Assembly: GCF_000827885.1 (NCBI RefSeq)
Contig: NZ_JTKH01000013.1
Span: 30,787 to 94,786 of the forward strand
Direction of reading: 5' to 3'
Length of the DNA: 64,000 bases
Source: Vibrio renipiscarius
Lineage (GTDB): Bacteria; Pseudomonadota; Gammaproteobacteria; Enterobacterales; Vibrionaceae
Shown here: piece after piece, positions 20,401 to 30,077 of the stretch
Numbering within the stretch: position 1 is the stretch's first letter
How the letters are laid out: each line of letters opens with the position of its first letter
Position numbers and translations under genes: made by a program
Notes under the pieces: model-generated
Database searches by the model: none
What the model was told of the DNA's origin: nothing
The model's input: the letters and a program-made list of their open reading frames with translations, nothing else

Positions 20401-20577
20401 GATCAAGTCAGCACTGGCACCGTAATAACTGGTCGTTACCGTGACCACGGTATTTGTCATTTCAGGGTATTCGCGTACCTGCATCTTGAAGATTGCTTGA
20501 AGACCAAGCAAAGCAATCAAGAAGCTGATCGATACCGCTAAAACTGGACGTTTAATAAAAACATCAGTAAAGCGCAT
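17455..20577 (-). CDS. vexB: VexB-like RND multidrug efflux permease
   Basis: This 1040-residue inner-membrane transporter of the HAE1 RND family exports drugs, bile salts and detergents using the proton gradient. It has 12 transmembrane helices arranged as TM1, a large periplasmic loop, TM2-6, then the repeat. Conserved features are GATVNTVTV-like N-terminal porter elements and the TM4 segment LAIGLVVDDAIVVLENVDRH, which has the two proton-relay aspartates. The start has GGAGG 6-7 bases upstream. It follows vexA by 11 bases in vexRAB. Placement beside ilvC agrees with V. cholerae vexRAB. Substrates are inferred from the family. Confidence 0.88.
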   Translation of the reverse strand: MRFTDVFIKRPVLAVSISFLIALLGLQAIFKMQVREYPEMTNTVVTVTTSYYGASADLIQGFITQPLEQAVAQADNIDYMTSSSVLGQSTITVNMKLNTDPNAALSDILAKTNSVRSQLPKEAEDPTVTMSTGSTTAVLYIGFTSDELSSSQITDYLERVINPQLFTVNGVSKVDMYGGMKYALRVWLDPYKMGALDLTATDVMGVLSANNYQSATGQAVGEFVLYNGSADTQVSNVDELKALVVKTGQGNVIRLGDIAKVTLEKSHDVYRASANGQEAVVAAINAAPSANPINIAADVLALLPQLERNLPSNIKMNVMYDSTVAINESIQEVIKTILEAALIVLVVITLFLGSFRAVVIPIVTIPLSLIGVAMVMQAMGFSWNLMTLLAMVLAIGLVVDDAIVVLENVDRHIKEGESPFRAAIIGTREIAVPVIAMTLTLGAVYAPIALMGGITGALFSEFALTLAGAVFVSGIIALTLSPMMCSKMLKATDKPSKFEQKVHGILERMTNRYDIMLSAVMKHRPVVIGFAFIVFAVLPVLFSFIPSELAPSEDKGVVVLMGTAPANANLDYIQNTMNDVNKILSDQPEVEYAQVFTGVPNSNQAFGLATLKPWSQREASQAEVTKRVGDLVSSVPGMAVTAFQMPELPGAGSGLPIQFVITTPNSFESLFTITSDVLTQVMKSPLFVYSDLDLNYGSATMKISIDKDKAGAYGVTMQDIGITLSTMMADGYVNRIDLNGRSYEVIPQVERKWRLNPESMNNYYLRTADGNSIPLGSLITIDVVAAPRALPHFNQLNSASIGAVPAPGVAMGDAINWFEDVAQNSLPSGYNHDYMGEARQYVTEGSALYATFGLALAIIFLVLAIQFESIRDPIVIMVSVPLAICGALIALAWGTATMNIYSQVGLITLVGLITKHGILICEVAKEEQLHNKLSRIDAVKEAAKVRLRPILMTTAAMIAGLVPLLYASGAGAEQRFSIGIVIVAGLAIGTLFTLFVLPVIYSYLAEQHKPLPVFVEDKDLEKLARVDEAKAACREISSRS

Positions 20578-20588
20578 GAAGCCTCCGG

Positions 20589-21695
20589 TTACAGCATTGG
20601 TGTTTCTTTAGGTGGGGTCAGTGCCGTGTCTTCGACAATGCGTACCTTAGCGTGGTTACTAAGACGAACTTGACCCGATGTGACCACCATATCGCCAGGT
20701 TCGACACCCTCAAGAATATGAGCAATATCACCAGAACGTTCACCCACTTTCACCACTTGCTGCGTCACTCGCTGAACGCCATCTTCTTCTTTAATCAGAT
20801 AGATATTGTCACCATAAAGCGTATAGGTAATCGCGGTTTGTGGCAGAGTGACCTGATCCGTAACTTTAGGCAGAATGATTTTGGCGCGGGCAAACATGCC
20901 ACTACGTAACTTGCTGTCGCTGTTTGGAATATCAGCTTGGACTTGAATCAAACCACTTTGTACGGCTACCGCAGGTTCTATCGCCGTGATAGAGCCAGCA
21001 AATGGGCGCTCAGGGTAAGCATCAACAAAGATTTCAACCGTTTGACCTAGATTGATACGAGAGATATCGGTTTGCGGCACCGTGAAACGTAAACGCATCA
21101 CACTGGTGTCTTCTAAGCGGACAATGTCACTACCGGTTTGGAGGTATTGCCCAAGGTAGACATTACGAATACCGACAACGCCGGCAAAGGGAGCGCGAAT
21201 TTCACGACGATCGATGGAAGCTTTTAAACTTTCAACATCAGCAACAAGGGAGAAGTAGTTTGCCCCTGCTTCATCGAGGGCTTCTTTAGAGATGGAGCCT
21301 TTTTTGTAAAGGCCTTGGTAACGCTTGTATTTGGCTTTTGCGGCAGGCACTTTGGCTTCTGCACTTTTAAGATTCGCTTGCTCAACTTCCGAATCGAGCT
21401 CCACGAGCAGCTGCTCTTGCTCTACTGTGGTTCCGGAATCAAAACTGATCTTATCGATTATACCGCTGGTTTCATTGGCGAGGGTAACGCCCTGGTTGGG
21501 TTCAATAAAGCCGATGGCCTCAATCACGGGCACCCAGTCGACAGACTTCACGGTGACAGCGGTAATCGGGAATTCCGCTTCGGGTCGGTTCGCCATGTAT
21601 TCGGCGATCTTTTGTTGTTTAAACAGATTGAAACCTATCACACTACCAAACAGTAGTATCGCAATAAGCAACATGAAGAAAGTCCACTTTTTCAT
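20589..21695 (-). CDS. vexA: VexA-like periplasmic adaptor (membrane fusion protein) of RND pump
   Basis: This 368-residue adaptor links the RND permease to an outer-membrane TolC-type channel. It has an N-terminal signal anchor (WTFFMLLIAILLFGSVIGFNLF), a biotinyl-lipoyl-like motif around GFIEPNQGVTLANETSGIIDKISF, an alpha-helical hairpin, then beta-barrel and membrane-proximal domains (IRAPFAGVVGIRNVYLGQYL). No lipobox is seen. It lies 18 bases after the regulator gene and 11 before vexB, so the three form one operon. No outer-membrane component is encoded next to it. Confidence 0.88.
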   Translation of the reverse strand: MKKWTFFMLLIAILLFGSVIGFNLFKQQKIAEYMANRPEAEFPITAVTVKSVDWVPVIEAIGFIEPNQGVTLANETSGIIDKISFDSGTTVEQEQLLVELDSEVEQANLKSAEAKVPAAKAKYKRYQGLYKKGSISKEALDEAGANYFSLVADVESLKASIDRREIRAPFAGVVGIRNVYLGQYLQTGSDIVRLEDTSVMRLRFTVPQTDISRINLGQTVEIFVDAYPERPFAGSITAIEPAVAVQSGLIQVQADIPNSDSKLRSGMFARAKIILPKVTDQVTLPQTAITYTLYGDNIYLIKEEDGVQRVTQQVVKVGERSGDIAHILEGVEPGDMVVTSGQVRLSNHAKVRIVEDTALTPPKETPML

Positions 21696-21713
21696 TCTAA
21701 TTGGAACTCCAAG

Positions 21714-22295
21714 TTAATGAGTAATTATTGCATCCCAACTGGCCTCGATAACGGCTTCGAGTTCGTCATCGTTCAGTTTATAAAATCCCAGCGCATTCTT
21801 TCTTGCAAGGGTCACGCTTGATTCAAAACTCAAAACAAACAACACCTGGTTATCCAGTTGTTTAAAGATGTTTTGCTTTTTACCTTCTAAAAACAAACGC
21901 TCTACTTGGTCAAACATTTTGCGCTCGAGTTCCCTTATTTGATGGTCATCAGATCGAGGAAGAGATTCATATTGGACTCGGCTACTTAGTGCATCTTTTT
22001 CAGAAGATGCGAGATTCCAAATGTTTAGCCACATAGTCCGGAAGGCCGTTTTGAGCGGCATATCGTCCGTTACGCCATGTTGAATGACTGTGGCTATACG
22101 TTTGGCTACGTGAAGTCGAACTTCATTAAGTAATTGTTCTTTATCTGAAAAATATCGATAAATTGTCCCTGTTGCTACGCCAGCAGCGGTCGCGACTTTT
22201 TGCATCGATAAACAATGAAAGCCGGAGTCAGCAATGAGCTTTTCAGCAGCAATCAAAATTTGTGAGTGTTTACCGACCGAGATTTTTCTAGACAT
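21714..22295 (-). CDS. vexR: VexR-like TetR-family regulator
   Basis: This TetR-family regulator heads the vexRAB operon. The N-terminal helix-turn-helix is MSRKISVGKHSQILIAAEKL through VATAAGVATGTIYRYFSDKEQLL; the rest is a ligand-binding helical domain. I choose ATG 22295, with AGGA 4 bases upstream. An upstream in-frame ATG would place the operator palindrome inside the coding region. The product is 193 residues. Autoregulation is likely because a perfect palindrome lies right before the start. Whether it represses or activates vexAB cannot be read from sequence. Confidence 0.85.
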   Translation of the reverse strand: MSRKISVGKHSQILIAAEKLIADSGFHCLSMQKVATAAGVATGTIYRYFSDKEQLLNEVRLHVAKRIATVIQHGVTDDMPLKTAFRTMWLNIWNLASSEKDALSSRVQYESLPRSDDHQIRELERKMFDQVERLFLEGKKQNIFKQLDNQVLFVLSFESSVTLARKNALGFYKLNDDELEAVIEASWDAIITH

Positions 22296-22306
22296 TTTCC
22301 TATCAC

Positions 22307-22330
22307 TAATGAATGAACGTTCATTCATTA
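22307..22330. promoter_or_regulatory. 24-bp perfect palindrome, probable VexR operator
   Basis: Arms TAATGAATGAAC and GTTCATTCATTA meet with no gap, between the vexR start and rep. Such TGAATGAACGTTCATTCA-type dyads are typical TetR-family operators. Confidence 0.8.
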
Positions 22331-22506
22331 TTAAGCCAAAGTCATTGGAATATTGCAATAAGTATGGCCTTAATTACGGAAAAATCCTGTCAATCCAATG
22401 ATTTTTCTTTGATTGGACGGCCTTTTTTTGGCCAACCATTAATCATGGTAATAACGAAGTTGCACTATTATTATAAGCGGCAATATTTTTTCGAAATGAG
22501 ACCCCC

Positions 22507-24525
22507 ATGAAGCTGAACCCCGGACAAGAACAAGCGGTGAAGTATGTATCAGGCCCATGCCTCGTGCTTGCTGGCGCAGGCTCAGGTAAAACGCGTGTAA
22601 TCACCAATAAAATCGCTTATTTGGTTCAGCAATGTGGCTATAAAGCACGCAATATCGCTGCGGTGACCTTTACCAATAAAGCTGCTCGTGAAATGAAAGA
22701 GCGAGTGGGGCAGACCTTAGGAAAGCAAGAGTCAAAAGGCTTAATGGTGTCGACCTTCCATACCTTGGGCCTCAACATCATTAAGCGAGAACATAAACAT
22801 TTAGGGCTTAAATCTGGCTTTTCTTTGTTTGATGATCAAGACCAATTGGCGTTGTTAAAGGAGCTGACAGAAACGCAATTGGATGGCGATAAAGATTTGC
22901 TACGTCAGTTGCTCAGCGCGATTTCCAATTGGAAAAACGACATGTTGACGCCCGATCAGGCCAAGGCGTATGCACAAGGTGAGCAACAACAGTTGTTTGC
23001 ATTTTGTTTTGAGATGTATCAGAAACAGATGCGCGCCTACAACGCACTCGACTTTGATGATTTGATTGCGCTACCAGTATTGTTACTGCGTACCAATGAA
23101 GAGGTTCGAACGCGCTGGCAGAACCGCATTCGTTACCTGCTGGTGGATGAATACCAAGATACCAACACCAGTCAGTATGAGTTAGTGCGCTTGCTGGTAG
23201 GGCAGCGTGAACGCTTAACCGTGGTGGGCGATGATGACCAATCTATTTATTCATGGCGTGGTGCTAAACCCCAAAACTTAGTGCTGCTTGGCCAAGACTA
23301 CCCGAACTTAAAGCTCATCAAGTTGGAGCAGAACTACCGTTCAACCAACCGTATCTTGCGTTGCGCCAATATCTTGATCGCCAACAACCCGCACGTCTAT
23401 GAAAAATCGCTCTTTTCGACGCTGCCTGATGGGGAAAAGCTCAAAGTATTATTGGCCAAAAATGAAGATCATGAGGCTGAGCGCGTCACGGGTGAAATTA
23501 TCGCGCACAAGTTTCTTAATCGAACTCATTACCGTGATTATGCGATTTTGTATCGTGGTAACCATCAGTCGCGCTTAATTGAAAAGTCGCTGATGCAAAA
23601 CCGTGTACCTTATAAGTTATCTGGCGGTACGTCGTTTTTTGCCCGTGCAGAAATCAAAGACATGATGGCTTACTTGAAAGTCTTAGTGAACCCAGATGAT
23701 GATAATGCCTTCTTACGCATCGTGAATACGCCTAAGCGAGAGATTGGCCCCGTTACGCTAGAGAAGCTGGGCAGCTACGCGAATATGCGTGGGAAGAGCC
23801 TATTTGATGCCAGTTTTGAAATGGGATTGGAGCAGCATTTAACCGGTCGTGGCTTAGAGAATCTACAGCGATTTACGGCTTGGTTGGTGAAAATCGGCGA
23901 TCAAGCGGAACGTGGCGATACAGTAGAAGCGGTACGTTCGTTGGTGCGTGATATCCATTATGAAGATTGGCTCTATGAGACTTCCGCAAGCCCGAAAGCG
24001 GCAGAAATGCGGATGAAGAACGTCTCGGATCTGTATTCTTGGATTGTGGCCGATTTAGAAGGCGATAATTATGACCAAGAAGAGAAGACGCTGAAAGAAG
24101 TGGTTCAGCGCTTAACGCTACGTGACATGATGGAGCGTAACGAGGAAGAGGAAGACAGTGATGCGGTGCAATTGATGACACTGCATGCTTCTAAAGGCTT
24201 GGAGTTCCCTTATGTGTATCTATTGGGCTCGGAAGAGGGCATCTTGCCGCACCAAACCAGCATTGATGAAGATAATGTCGAGGAAGAGCGTCGTTTGATG
24301 TACGTGGGCATTACACGTGCGCAGAAAGAACTGACGTTCACTATGTGTCGCGAGCGTCGTCAGTACGGTGAGTTGCTTAAACCGACACAGAGTCGATTCC
24401 TCGATGAGTTGCCGTTTGATGACGTCGAGTGGGAGCAAACGAAGAAGCCGGTAACTCAAGAAGAGCGAATGGCCAAAGGGCAGGCGCATATTGCGAACCT
24501 TCGGTCGATGTTCAATAAGAAGTAG
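22507..24525 (+). CDS. rep: Rep, ATP-dependent DNA helicase
   Basis: Rep is a 3'-5' superfamily 1 helicase that travels with the replisome and removes protein roadblocks. The 672-residue protein starts [29 protein letters not shown], which includes the Q motif and Walker A. It also has [10 protein letters not shown] (Ia), VDEYQDTN (II), [13 protein letters not shown] (III), LEQNYRST (IV), [18 protein letters not shown] (V) and [13 protein letters not shown] (VI). The start and length match E. coli Rep. It is divergent from vexR and has no strong Shine-Dalgarno sequence. Confidence 0.97.
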   Translation: MKLNPGQEQAVKYVSGPCLVLAGAGSGKTRVITNKIAYLVQQCGYKARNIAAVTFTNKAAREMKERVGQTLGKQESKGLMVSTFHTLGLNIIKREHKHLGLKSGFSLFDDQDQLALLKELTETQLDGDKDLLRQLLSAISNWKNDMLTPDQAKAYAQGEQQQLFAFCFEMYQKQMRAYNALDFDDLIALPVLLLRTNEEVRTRWQNRIRYLLVDEYQDTNTSQYELVRLLVGQRERLTVVGDDDQSIYSWRGAKPQNLVLLGQDYPNLKLIKLEQNYRSTNRILRCANILIANNPHVYEKSLFSTLPDGEKLKVLLAKNEDHEAERVTGEIIAHKFLNRTHYRDYAILYRGNHQSRLIEKSLMQNRVPYKLSGGTSFFARAEIKDMMAYLKVLVNPDDDNAFLRIVNTPKREIGPVTLEKLGSYANMRGKSLFDASFEMGLEQHLTGRGLENLQRFTAWLVKIGDQAERGDTVEAVRSLVRDIHYEDWLYETSASPKAAEMRMKNVSDLYSWIVADLEGDNYDQEEKTLKEVVQRLTLRDMMERNEEEEDSDAVQLMTLHASKGLEFPYVYLLGSEEGILPHQTSIDEDNVEEERRLMYVGITRAQKELTFTMCRERRQYGELLKPTQSRFLDELPFDDVEWEQTKKPVTQEERMAKGQAHIANLRSMFNKK

Positions 24526-24568
24526 CGGTCAACATGACTTGATCCCGTGATTTAAGGGGATAAACGAC

Positions 24569-24597
24569 AAAAGGCTTGGTGTTGACCAAGCCTTTTT
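24569..24597. terminator. bidirectional terminator between rep and cytochrome c5
   Basis: Arms AAAAGGCTTGGT and ACCAAGCCTTTT flank GTTG, with T and A runs on either side, between convergent genes. Confidence 0.87.
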
Positions 24598-24610
24598 GTT
24601 GCGCGCTTTT

Positions 24611-25033
24611 TTACAGGCCGTCTGTCATGTGTTTGATTGCGGCAATGATCTCATCATCAGAACAATCCATACAGGCCCCTTTAGCGGGCATCGCGTTGAA
24701 ACCATTGATGGCATGATCATTGAGCACCGCCTCGCCCTGAGCGATTCGTGGCGCCCAGTCTGCCGCATCACCAATCTTAGGCGCGCCACTCACGCCTGTC
24801 GCATGACAAGCGATACAGAAGGTGCCATACACCGTTGCGCCATCGCGTGGGCCTGTGGGCTCTGCCGCAATAGGCTCGCTGCCGGCGAGGTAGATATTAC
24901 CCACAGGTTTGATCCTTTCGGCGATTGCATCGTATTCTTCTTGGCTAACGCTCGCGGCAAAAGAGGCACTAGAAAAGGCAATTGCGGCGATCAGAGCGGT
25001 TAAGATTTTTTGAGACATATCCATTAAACTCAC
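24611..25033 (-). CDS. cytochrome c5, periplasmic monoheme electron carrier
   Basis: This protein of up to 140 residues has a Sec signal peptide (ILTALIAAIAFSSASFAA), one CIACH heme motif and the extra disulfide pair ACMDCSDDEI near the C-terminus that marks the c5 family. NAMPAKG carries the methionine ligand. The start is uncertain: GTG 25033 has AGGA 6 bases upstream, and ATGs follow at 25024 and 25018. It carries electrons to terminal oxidases and is a single-gene unit. Confidence 0.9.
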   Translation of the reverse strand: MSLMDMSQKILTALIAAIAFSSASFAASVSQEEYDAIAERIKPVGNIYLAGSEPIAAEPTGPRDGATVYGTFCIACHATGVSGAPKIGDAADWAPRIAQGEAVLNDHAINGFNAMPAKGACMDCSDDEIIAAIKHMTDGL

Positions 25034-25264
25034 TGTTCATCCTGAGGGTAAGTTCATGCTTACCTAATTTTTAGGGTGTATATTTGATCTAAGCGACTTT
25101 GCTCTGTTAAATCAATGTAAACAGTAGGTGATTATATCCCGAGAAGTTGTTGCAATAAACAATAACTTCTTAGCGACAGGGGGTACATCACACGTCGGAT
25201 TGCTTTTTAATTAGTCAGCGCTGTTGAAAAAGGCAGCAAACGATAAAAAAAGTAAAAAAAGTAC

Positions 25265-25293
25265 TAGACGCAATAGTGTGATATCCGTATTAT
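25265..25293 (+). promoter_or_regulatory. promoter of the tRNA cluster
   Basis: TAGACG at 25265-25270 and TATTAT at 25288-25293 have a 17-base spacer. They lie about 22 bases before the first tRNA with an A-rich stretch upstream. Confidence 0.6.
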
Positions 25294-25314
25294 TCCTCTC
25301 CGCCGATAGGGCAT

Positions 25315-25391
<77 letters not shown>

Positions 25392-25426
25392 TGTGCCTCG
25401 GAAGTATTATCGGTGAAAAAACAGTG

Positions 25427-25502
25427 GTGGCTATAGCTCAGTTGGTAGAGTCCCGGATTGTGATTCCGGTTGTCGCGAGTTCAAGCCTCGTTAGCCACCC
25501 CA
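25427..25502 (+). tRNA. tRNA-His (GTG), copy 1
   Basis: 76-nt cloverleaf with encoded CCA and anticodon GTG in loop TTGTGAT. The base before the acceptor stem is G, the encoded G-1 needed by histidyl-tRNA synthetase. Confidence 0.95.
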
Positions 25503-25557
25503 TTATTCAGGTAGCTTTTGCTCCCTTTCTTGATGAAAATCGAGAAGAAACTTAAGT

Positions 25558-25634
<77 letters not shown>

Positions 25635-25679
25635 CTATTTAGTTTTTTGCATATTGTTGCATTAAACACACAAATTGTG

Positions 25680-25755
25680 GTGGCTATAGCTCAGTTGGTA
25701 GAGTCCCGGATTGTGATTCCGGTTGTCGCGAGTTCAAGCCTCGTTAGCCACCCCA
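25680..25755 (+). tRNA. tRNA-His (GTG), copy 2
   Basis: Identical in sequence to the first tRNA-His, including the preceding G-1. It belongs to a duplicated His-Pro unit of about 250 bases. Confidence 0.95.
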
Positions 25756-25808
25756 TTATTTAGGTAGCTTTGCTCCCTTTCTTAATGAAAGTTAAGATAA
25801 AACCTTGT

Positions 25809-25885
<77 letters not shown>

Positions 25886-25893
25886 CTATACGA

Positions 25894-25922
25894 AGCCCTA
25901 GTCGAAAGACTAGGGCTTTTTT
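25894..25922 (+). terminator. terminator of the tRNA cluster
   Basis: AGCCCTAGTC pairs with GACTAGGGCT around GAAA and is followed by six T, nine bases after the last tRNA. Confidence 0.92.
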
Positions 25923-25924
25923 AC

Positions 25925-26640
25925 GTCTGTGCTTTAGTCATTTCCGTATTCATACTGCCCAACAGGGTGCGAGTTTATACAAGCCGTATCGTCGCACTTA
26001 TCACCGCTTATCCTTTTTCTATTGTTCTTATCGATGTCTTTATCTGTGCTGCCTTGATCTTCTATCACTGTGGCTGATCACTATCGTTTGTCGACGGTTC
26101 ACATTCTTCGCTTTATTTCTCCTGTCGTTATTGTTCCCCCTAATGTTTTAAGCCATGCAGCAAAACTGACGGTTTTCATCAGATTCAGTTAGGCCATAAA
26201 AATAGAATTAAAGGTTGAGTGGTGCTAGTTGTGTGAAGTTAATCACTGCCTATGCAGCCTCAAGTTGGTTCTAAATTTCACTAGATAACTGAGATGGCAG
26301 CGTGATGTGTTTTTTTTGTTAATAAAGACTAATTCACTAAATTGATTGATTATGCGCAGAGATTTTAAGGTCATTTAGATAATAATCACTAGATTGCCAG
26401 TAATAGCAGTAAACACTGGTAATTTATTATGGGTTTTCCTTATCAATAATTGTATTTTTATGCATTATTACTTTTATTAGTTGCTTAAAATATGCGCAAA
26501 ACTAAATTTTTCCACTGTAAATGTTGCTTTCGTGTGAATTATTTGCCAAATTGAACAGCTAATAAATATCAGAACGATATTCTGGTAAATGAATGGATTC
26601 AGTTTTTCAGACAGGGCAGAAAGCTGTCAAAGCAGTAGAG
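25925..26640. other. intergenic stretch before the peptide transporter operon, no gene seen
   Basis: About 700 bases with no frame that looks coding. The second half is strongly AT-rich, which suits a regulatory region for the downstream transporter. I see no clear operator, RNA hairpin with T tail, or mobile element end. Confidence 0.5.
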
Positions 26641-26648
26641 GTCTGGTA

Positions 26649-28391
26649 ATGTCACTTTTAGAAGTAAAAAACCTGCGTATTGAGTACCCATCGCGTCATG
26701 GTGTTCATGCTGCGGTTAAATCGCTGTCGTTTAATATTGAACGTGGCGAAATCGTCGGTGTCGTAGGCGAATCAGGTGCGGGTAAATCGACAGTAGGCAA
26801 TGCCGTTATCGATCTACTTAGTCCTCCGGGCACGATCGCTGATGGTGAAGTGTTCCTCGAAGGCGAAAAAATCTCAGGATTAACACCACAGCAAATGCGC
26901 CGAGTCCGAGGCTCCAAAATCGGTTTTATCTTTCAAGATCCGATGACCTCACTCAATCCACTTTTTACCGTTGAGCAGCAAATCAAAGAAACCATTCATG
27001 CCAATATGAAGGTTTCTGATGACGAAGCGTATCAGCGCGCCCTTAACTTAATGAACCAAGTGGGTATCCCACAGCCTGAAAACCGTCTTAAACAGTATCC
27101 GCACCAGTTTTCAGGGGGCATGCGCCAACGTGTGGTGATTGCGATTGCCCTTGCTGGTGAGCCTGATCTGATTATTGCGGATGAGCCGACAACCGCTTTG
27201 GATGTGTCTATCCAAGACCAAATTCTGACGTTGATTCGTGACTTATGCATTAAGAACAATGTGGGTTGTATGTTGGTTACGCATGACATGGGCGTGGTCT
27301 CTAACGTGACCGACCGTGTGGCGGTGATGTATCGAGGTGATTTAGTCGAGTTTGGTCCAACGGCCAAAGTCTTGGGCGATCCGGATCACTCTTATACCCG
27401 TAGCTTAATTTCAGCCGTGCCTCGTTCAGACATGAAATTGGATCGTTTCCCTCTTGTCAGCTACATCGAAGAGGCATCTGAGCTTAAACCGCTCGATATT
27501 AAAAATCACTGGCTAGGCCAAAGCCAAGACCAAAGAGATTACCGCGGCGCACTGCTGGAAGTAGAAAACGTCAATCTGCGCTTTATTACCAAGGATTCTT
27601 TATTCGAAAGCCGCCGTGAATACGTGCAGGCATCCAATAATGTCAGCTTCGAGGTAAAAGAAGGCGAAACATTTGGTCTGGTGGGGGAATCCGGTTCTGG
27701 TAAGTCGACGATTGCTCGCGTGATCGCCGGTCTTTATACGCCCAATTCAGGACGTGTCACGTTTGAAGGGATTGATCTGACCTCATTGCGTTCTGAGAAA
27801 GAGCGCCGCCCAATTCGTCGTCAAATGCAGATGGTTTTTCAAAACCCATACACATCGATGAATCCACGCATGAAAGTGTTCGATATTATCGCCGAGCCGA
27901 TTCGTTTCCATAAACTCACGCGCAATGAAACAGAAACGCGACAGATCGTTAACGATCTTTTGGATCATGTAGGTTTGGGCATCATGGCCGGTGTGAAGTA
28001 CCCACATGAATTTTCTGGCGGCCAACGCCAGCGCATTTCAATTGCGCGCGCATTGGCAACACGACCTCGTTTATTGATTTGTGATGAGCCGACCTCGGCC
28101 TTGGATGTCTCGGTACAGGCGCAAATTCTTAATCTGCTGAAAGATCTTCAGAGTGAGTTGAATCTCACCATGTTGTTCATCAGTCACGATTTGCCGGTGA
28201 TTCGTCAAATGTGTGACCGAGTGGGAGTGATGCAAATGGGGACGCTATTGGAAGTCGCCCCAACGGAGCAGTTATTTACCCAGCCTCAGCACGCTTACAG
28301 CCAACAATTGATTTCATTAATGCCGGAATTTACGGGCTTGAGAGAAGAAGTAAAAACGGCACAAACCATCGATAGTAAAGCCATCGCTTAG
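26649..28391 (+). CDS. GsiA-like fused dual ATPase of a peptide-type ABC importer
   Basis: Both nucleotide-binding domains of an oligopeptide-type importer are fused in one 580-residue chain. Domain 1 has Walker A GESGAGKST, signature FSGGMRQR and Walker B LIIADEPTTALD. Domain 2 has GESGSGKST, FSGGQRQR and LLICDEPTSALD. I choose ATG 26649 (MSLLEVKNLRIEYPS), with AGAGG upstream. Gene order (fused ATPase, binding protein, two permeases) is that of E. coli gsiABCD, and the sequence resembles GsiA, but the substrate (glutathione or other peptide) is not proven. Confidence 0.88.
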   Translation: MSLLEVKNLRIEYPSRHGVHAAVKSLSFNIERGEIVGVVGESGAGKSTVGNAVIDLLSPPGTIADGEVFLEGEKISGLTPQQMRRVRGSKIGFIFQDPMTSLNPLFTVEQQIKETIHANMKVSDDEAYQRALNLMNQVGIPQPENRLKQYPHQFSGGMRQRVVIAIALAGEPDLIIADEPTTALDVSIQDQILTLIRDLCIKNNVGCMLVTHDMGVVSNVTDRVAVMYRGDLVEFGPTAKVLGDPDHSYTRSLISAVPRSDMKLDRFPLVSYIEEASELKPLDIKNHWLGQSQDQRDYRGALLEVENVNLRFITKDSLFESRREYVQASNNVSFEVKEGETFGLVGESGSGKSTIARVIAGLYTPNSGRVTFEGIDLTSLRSEKERRPIRRQMQMVFQNPYTSMNPRMKVFDIIAEPIRFHKLTRNETETRQIVNDLLDHVGLGIMAGVKYPHEFSGGQRQRISIARALATRPRLLICDEPTSALDVSVQAQILNLLKDLQSELNLTMLFISHDLPVIRQMCDRVGVMQMGTLLEVAPTEQLFTQPQHAYSQQLISLMPEFTGLREEVKTAQTIDSKAIA

Positions 28392-28456
28392 CTATCAAAC
28401 ATCATAGATGCAATCACAATAACCAGGGATTGGATTCCCGCATAAGGAGTTATGCA

Positions 28457-30010
28457 ATGAAAACCATGAAAAGCAAATTAGCAGTGGCGCTAATGGCAGC
28501 AGGTTTAAGTTTTAATGCAATGGCGGCAGACATCAAAGTTGGCTACGCCGCTGATCCAGTATCGTTAGACCCGCATGAGCAGCTATCAGGCGGCACACTG
28601 CAAATGTCACACATGGTCTTTGATCCACTTGTTCGTTTTACTCAAGAAATGGATTTTGAGCCGCGTCTTGCTCAAAGTTGGGAGCGCATTGATGACAAAA
28701 CCATGCGTTTCAAACTGCGTGAAGGGGTGAAGTTCCATTCTGGTAACGCCCTGACCGCAGATGATGTGGTTTGGACATTTGACCGTCTACAAAACTCGCC
28801 AGATTTTAAAGCGATCTTCAACCCGTACGAGAAGATTGTGAAAGTGGATGATTACACGTTTGACCTTGTCACCAAAGGTCCGTACCCACTGGTTCTACAA
28901 ACGGCGACGTACATTTTCCCTATGGACAGCAAGTTTTACTCAGGTGACACCGCCGATGGTAAAGACAAGTCGGAAGTGGTGAAGCACGGTAACTCATTTG
29001 CGTCGACCAATGTTTCAGGTACAGGTCCGTTCATCGTGACAGAGCGTGAGCAAGGCGTAAAAGTCGAATTTGAACGCTTTAATGATTACTGGGATACCGC
29101 ATCAAAAGGCAACGTGGATAAGTTAACGCTTGTGCCAATCAAAGAAGACGCAACACGCGTGGCAGCCTTGCTTTCTGGTGGTGTGGATATGATTCACCCA
29201 GTGGCGCCAAACGACCATAAACGAGTACAAGAAGCGGAAGGCATTGATTTAGTCACACTGCCTGGTACGCGCATTATCTCGTTCCAATTGAATCAAAATA
29301 GTAACGAAGCGCTAAAAGATGTGCGTGTGCGTCAGGCGATTGTGCATGCGATCAACAACGAAGGCATCGTGAAAAAAATCATGAAAGGCTTTGCCACGGC
29401 TGCGGGTCAACAAAGCCCGGCGGGTTATGTCGGCCATGATGAAGCGTTGGTTCCACGTTACGATCTGAAAAAAGCCAAGCAACTGATGAAAGAAGCGGGT
29501 TACGAAGACGGTTTTGCGTTGAGCATGATTGCACCGAATAACCGTTACGTGAACGATGCGAAAGTCGCGCAAGCAACGGCGGCAATGTTGTCGAAAATCG
29601 GCATCAAAGTTGACCTGAAGACCATGCCAAAAGCGCAATACTGGCCTGAGTTTGATTTGTGTGCAGCAGACATGCTGATGATCGGTTGGCACTCAGATAC
29701 CGAAGATTCGGCGAACCTAACCGAATTCCTAACCATGACGCGTAATGCAGAAACGGGTAAAGGCCAATACAACTGTGGCTACTACTCAAACCCTGAAATG
29801 GATGCAGTCGTCGAAGCGGCTAACGTAGAAACCGATCCTGCGAAGCGCTCAGCAATGCTAAAAGGTGTAGAAGCGACGTTGTATAACGATGCTGCGTTTG
29901 TGCCGCTGCATTGGCAAAGTGAAGCGTGGGGCGCAAAATCTAACGTGAAAGCGGCAGATATCGTCAACCCAATGGTAATGCCTTACTTTGGCGACTTAGT
30001 GGTTGAATAA
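28457..30010 (+). CDS. periplasmic substrate-binding protein of peptide-type ABC importer (SBP_bac_5)
   Basis: This 517-residue binding protein belongs to the DppA/OppA/GsiB class. I choose ATG 28457 (MKTMKSKLAVALMAAGLSFNAMA), a clear Sec signal peptide with AAGGAG 7 bases upstream. The mature part starts ADIKVGYAADPVSLDPHE, typical of the family, with TADDVVWTFDRL and GTGPFIV later. It delivers its ligand to the permeases encoded downstream. Two hairpins after its stop probably raise its expression over the permeases. Confidence 0.9.
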   Translation: MKTMKSKLAVALMAAGLSFNAMAADIKVGYAADPVSLDPHEQLSGGTLQMSHMVFDPLVRFTQEMDFEPRLAQSWERIDDKTMRFKLREGVKFHSGNALTADDVVWTFDRLQNSPDFKAIFNPYEKIVKVDDYTFDLVTKGPYPLVLQTATYIFPMDSKFYSGDTADGKDKSEVVKHGNSFASTNVSGTGPFIVTEREQGVKVEFERFNDYWDTASKGNVDKLTLVPIKEDATRVAALLSGGVDMIHPVAPNDHKRVQEAEGIDLVTLPGTRIISFQLNQNSNEALKDVRVRQAIVHAINNEGIVKKIMKGFATAAGQQSPAGYVGHDEALVPRYDLKKAKQLMKEAGYEDGFALSMIAPNNRYVNDAKVAQATAAMLSKIGIKVDLKTMPKAQYWPEFDLCAADMLMIGWHSDTEDSANLTEFLTMTRNAETGKGQYNCGYYSNPEMDAVVEAANVETDPAKRSAMLKGVEATLYNDAAFVPLHWQSEAWGAKSNVKAADIVNPMVMPYFGDLVVE

Positions 30011-30028
30011 TCACGATCTGTAGTCATA

Positions 30029-30077
30029 AGGAGAGCGCAATGCTCTCCTTAATAAGCCTGTTCATGCTGATCAGGCT
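30029..30077 (+). terminator. tandem hairpins after the binding-protein gene
   Basis: AAGGAGAGC and GCTCTCCTT flank GCAAT at 30029-30051. A second stem, AGCCTG with CAGGCT, follows at about 30055-30076. There is no long T run, so these probably stabilise the upstream mRNA or partly attenuate. Confidence 0.55.

Noticed and set aside
26649..28391. YejF assignment for the fused ATPase
   Set aside because: YejF is also fused, but the order here (ATPase, binding protein, two permeases) and the DppA-size binding protein fit the Gsi-type arrangement better.
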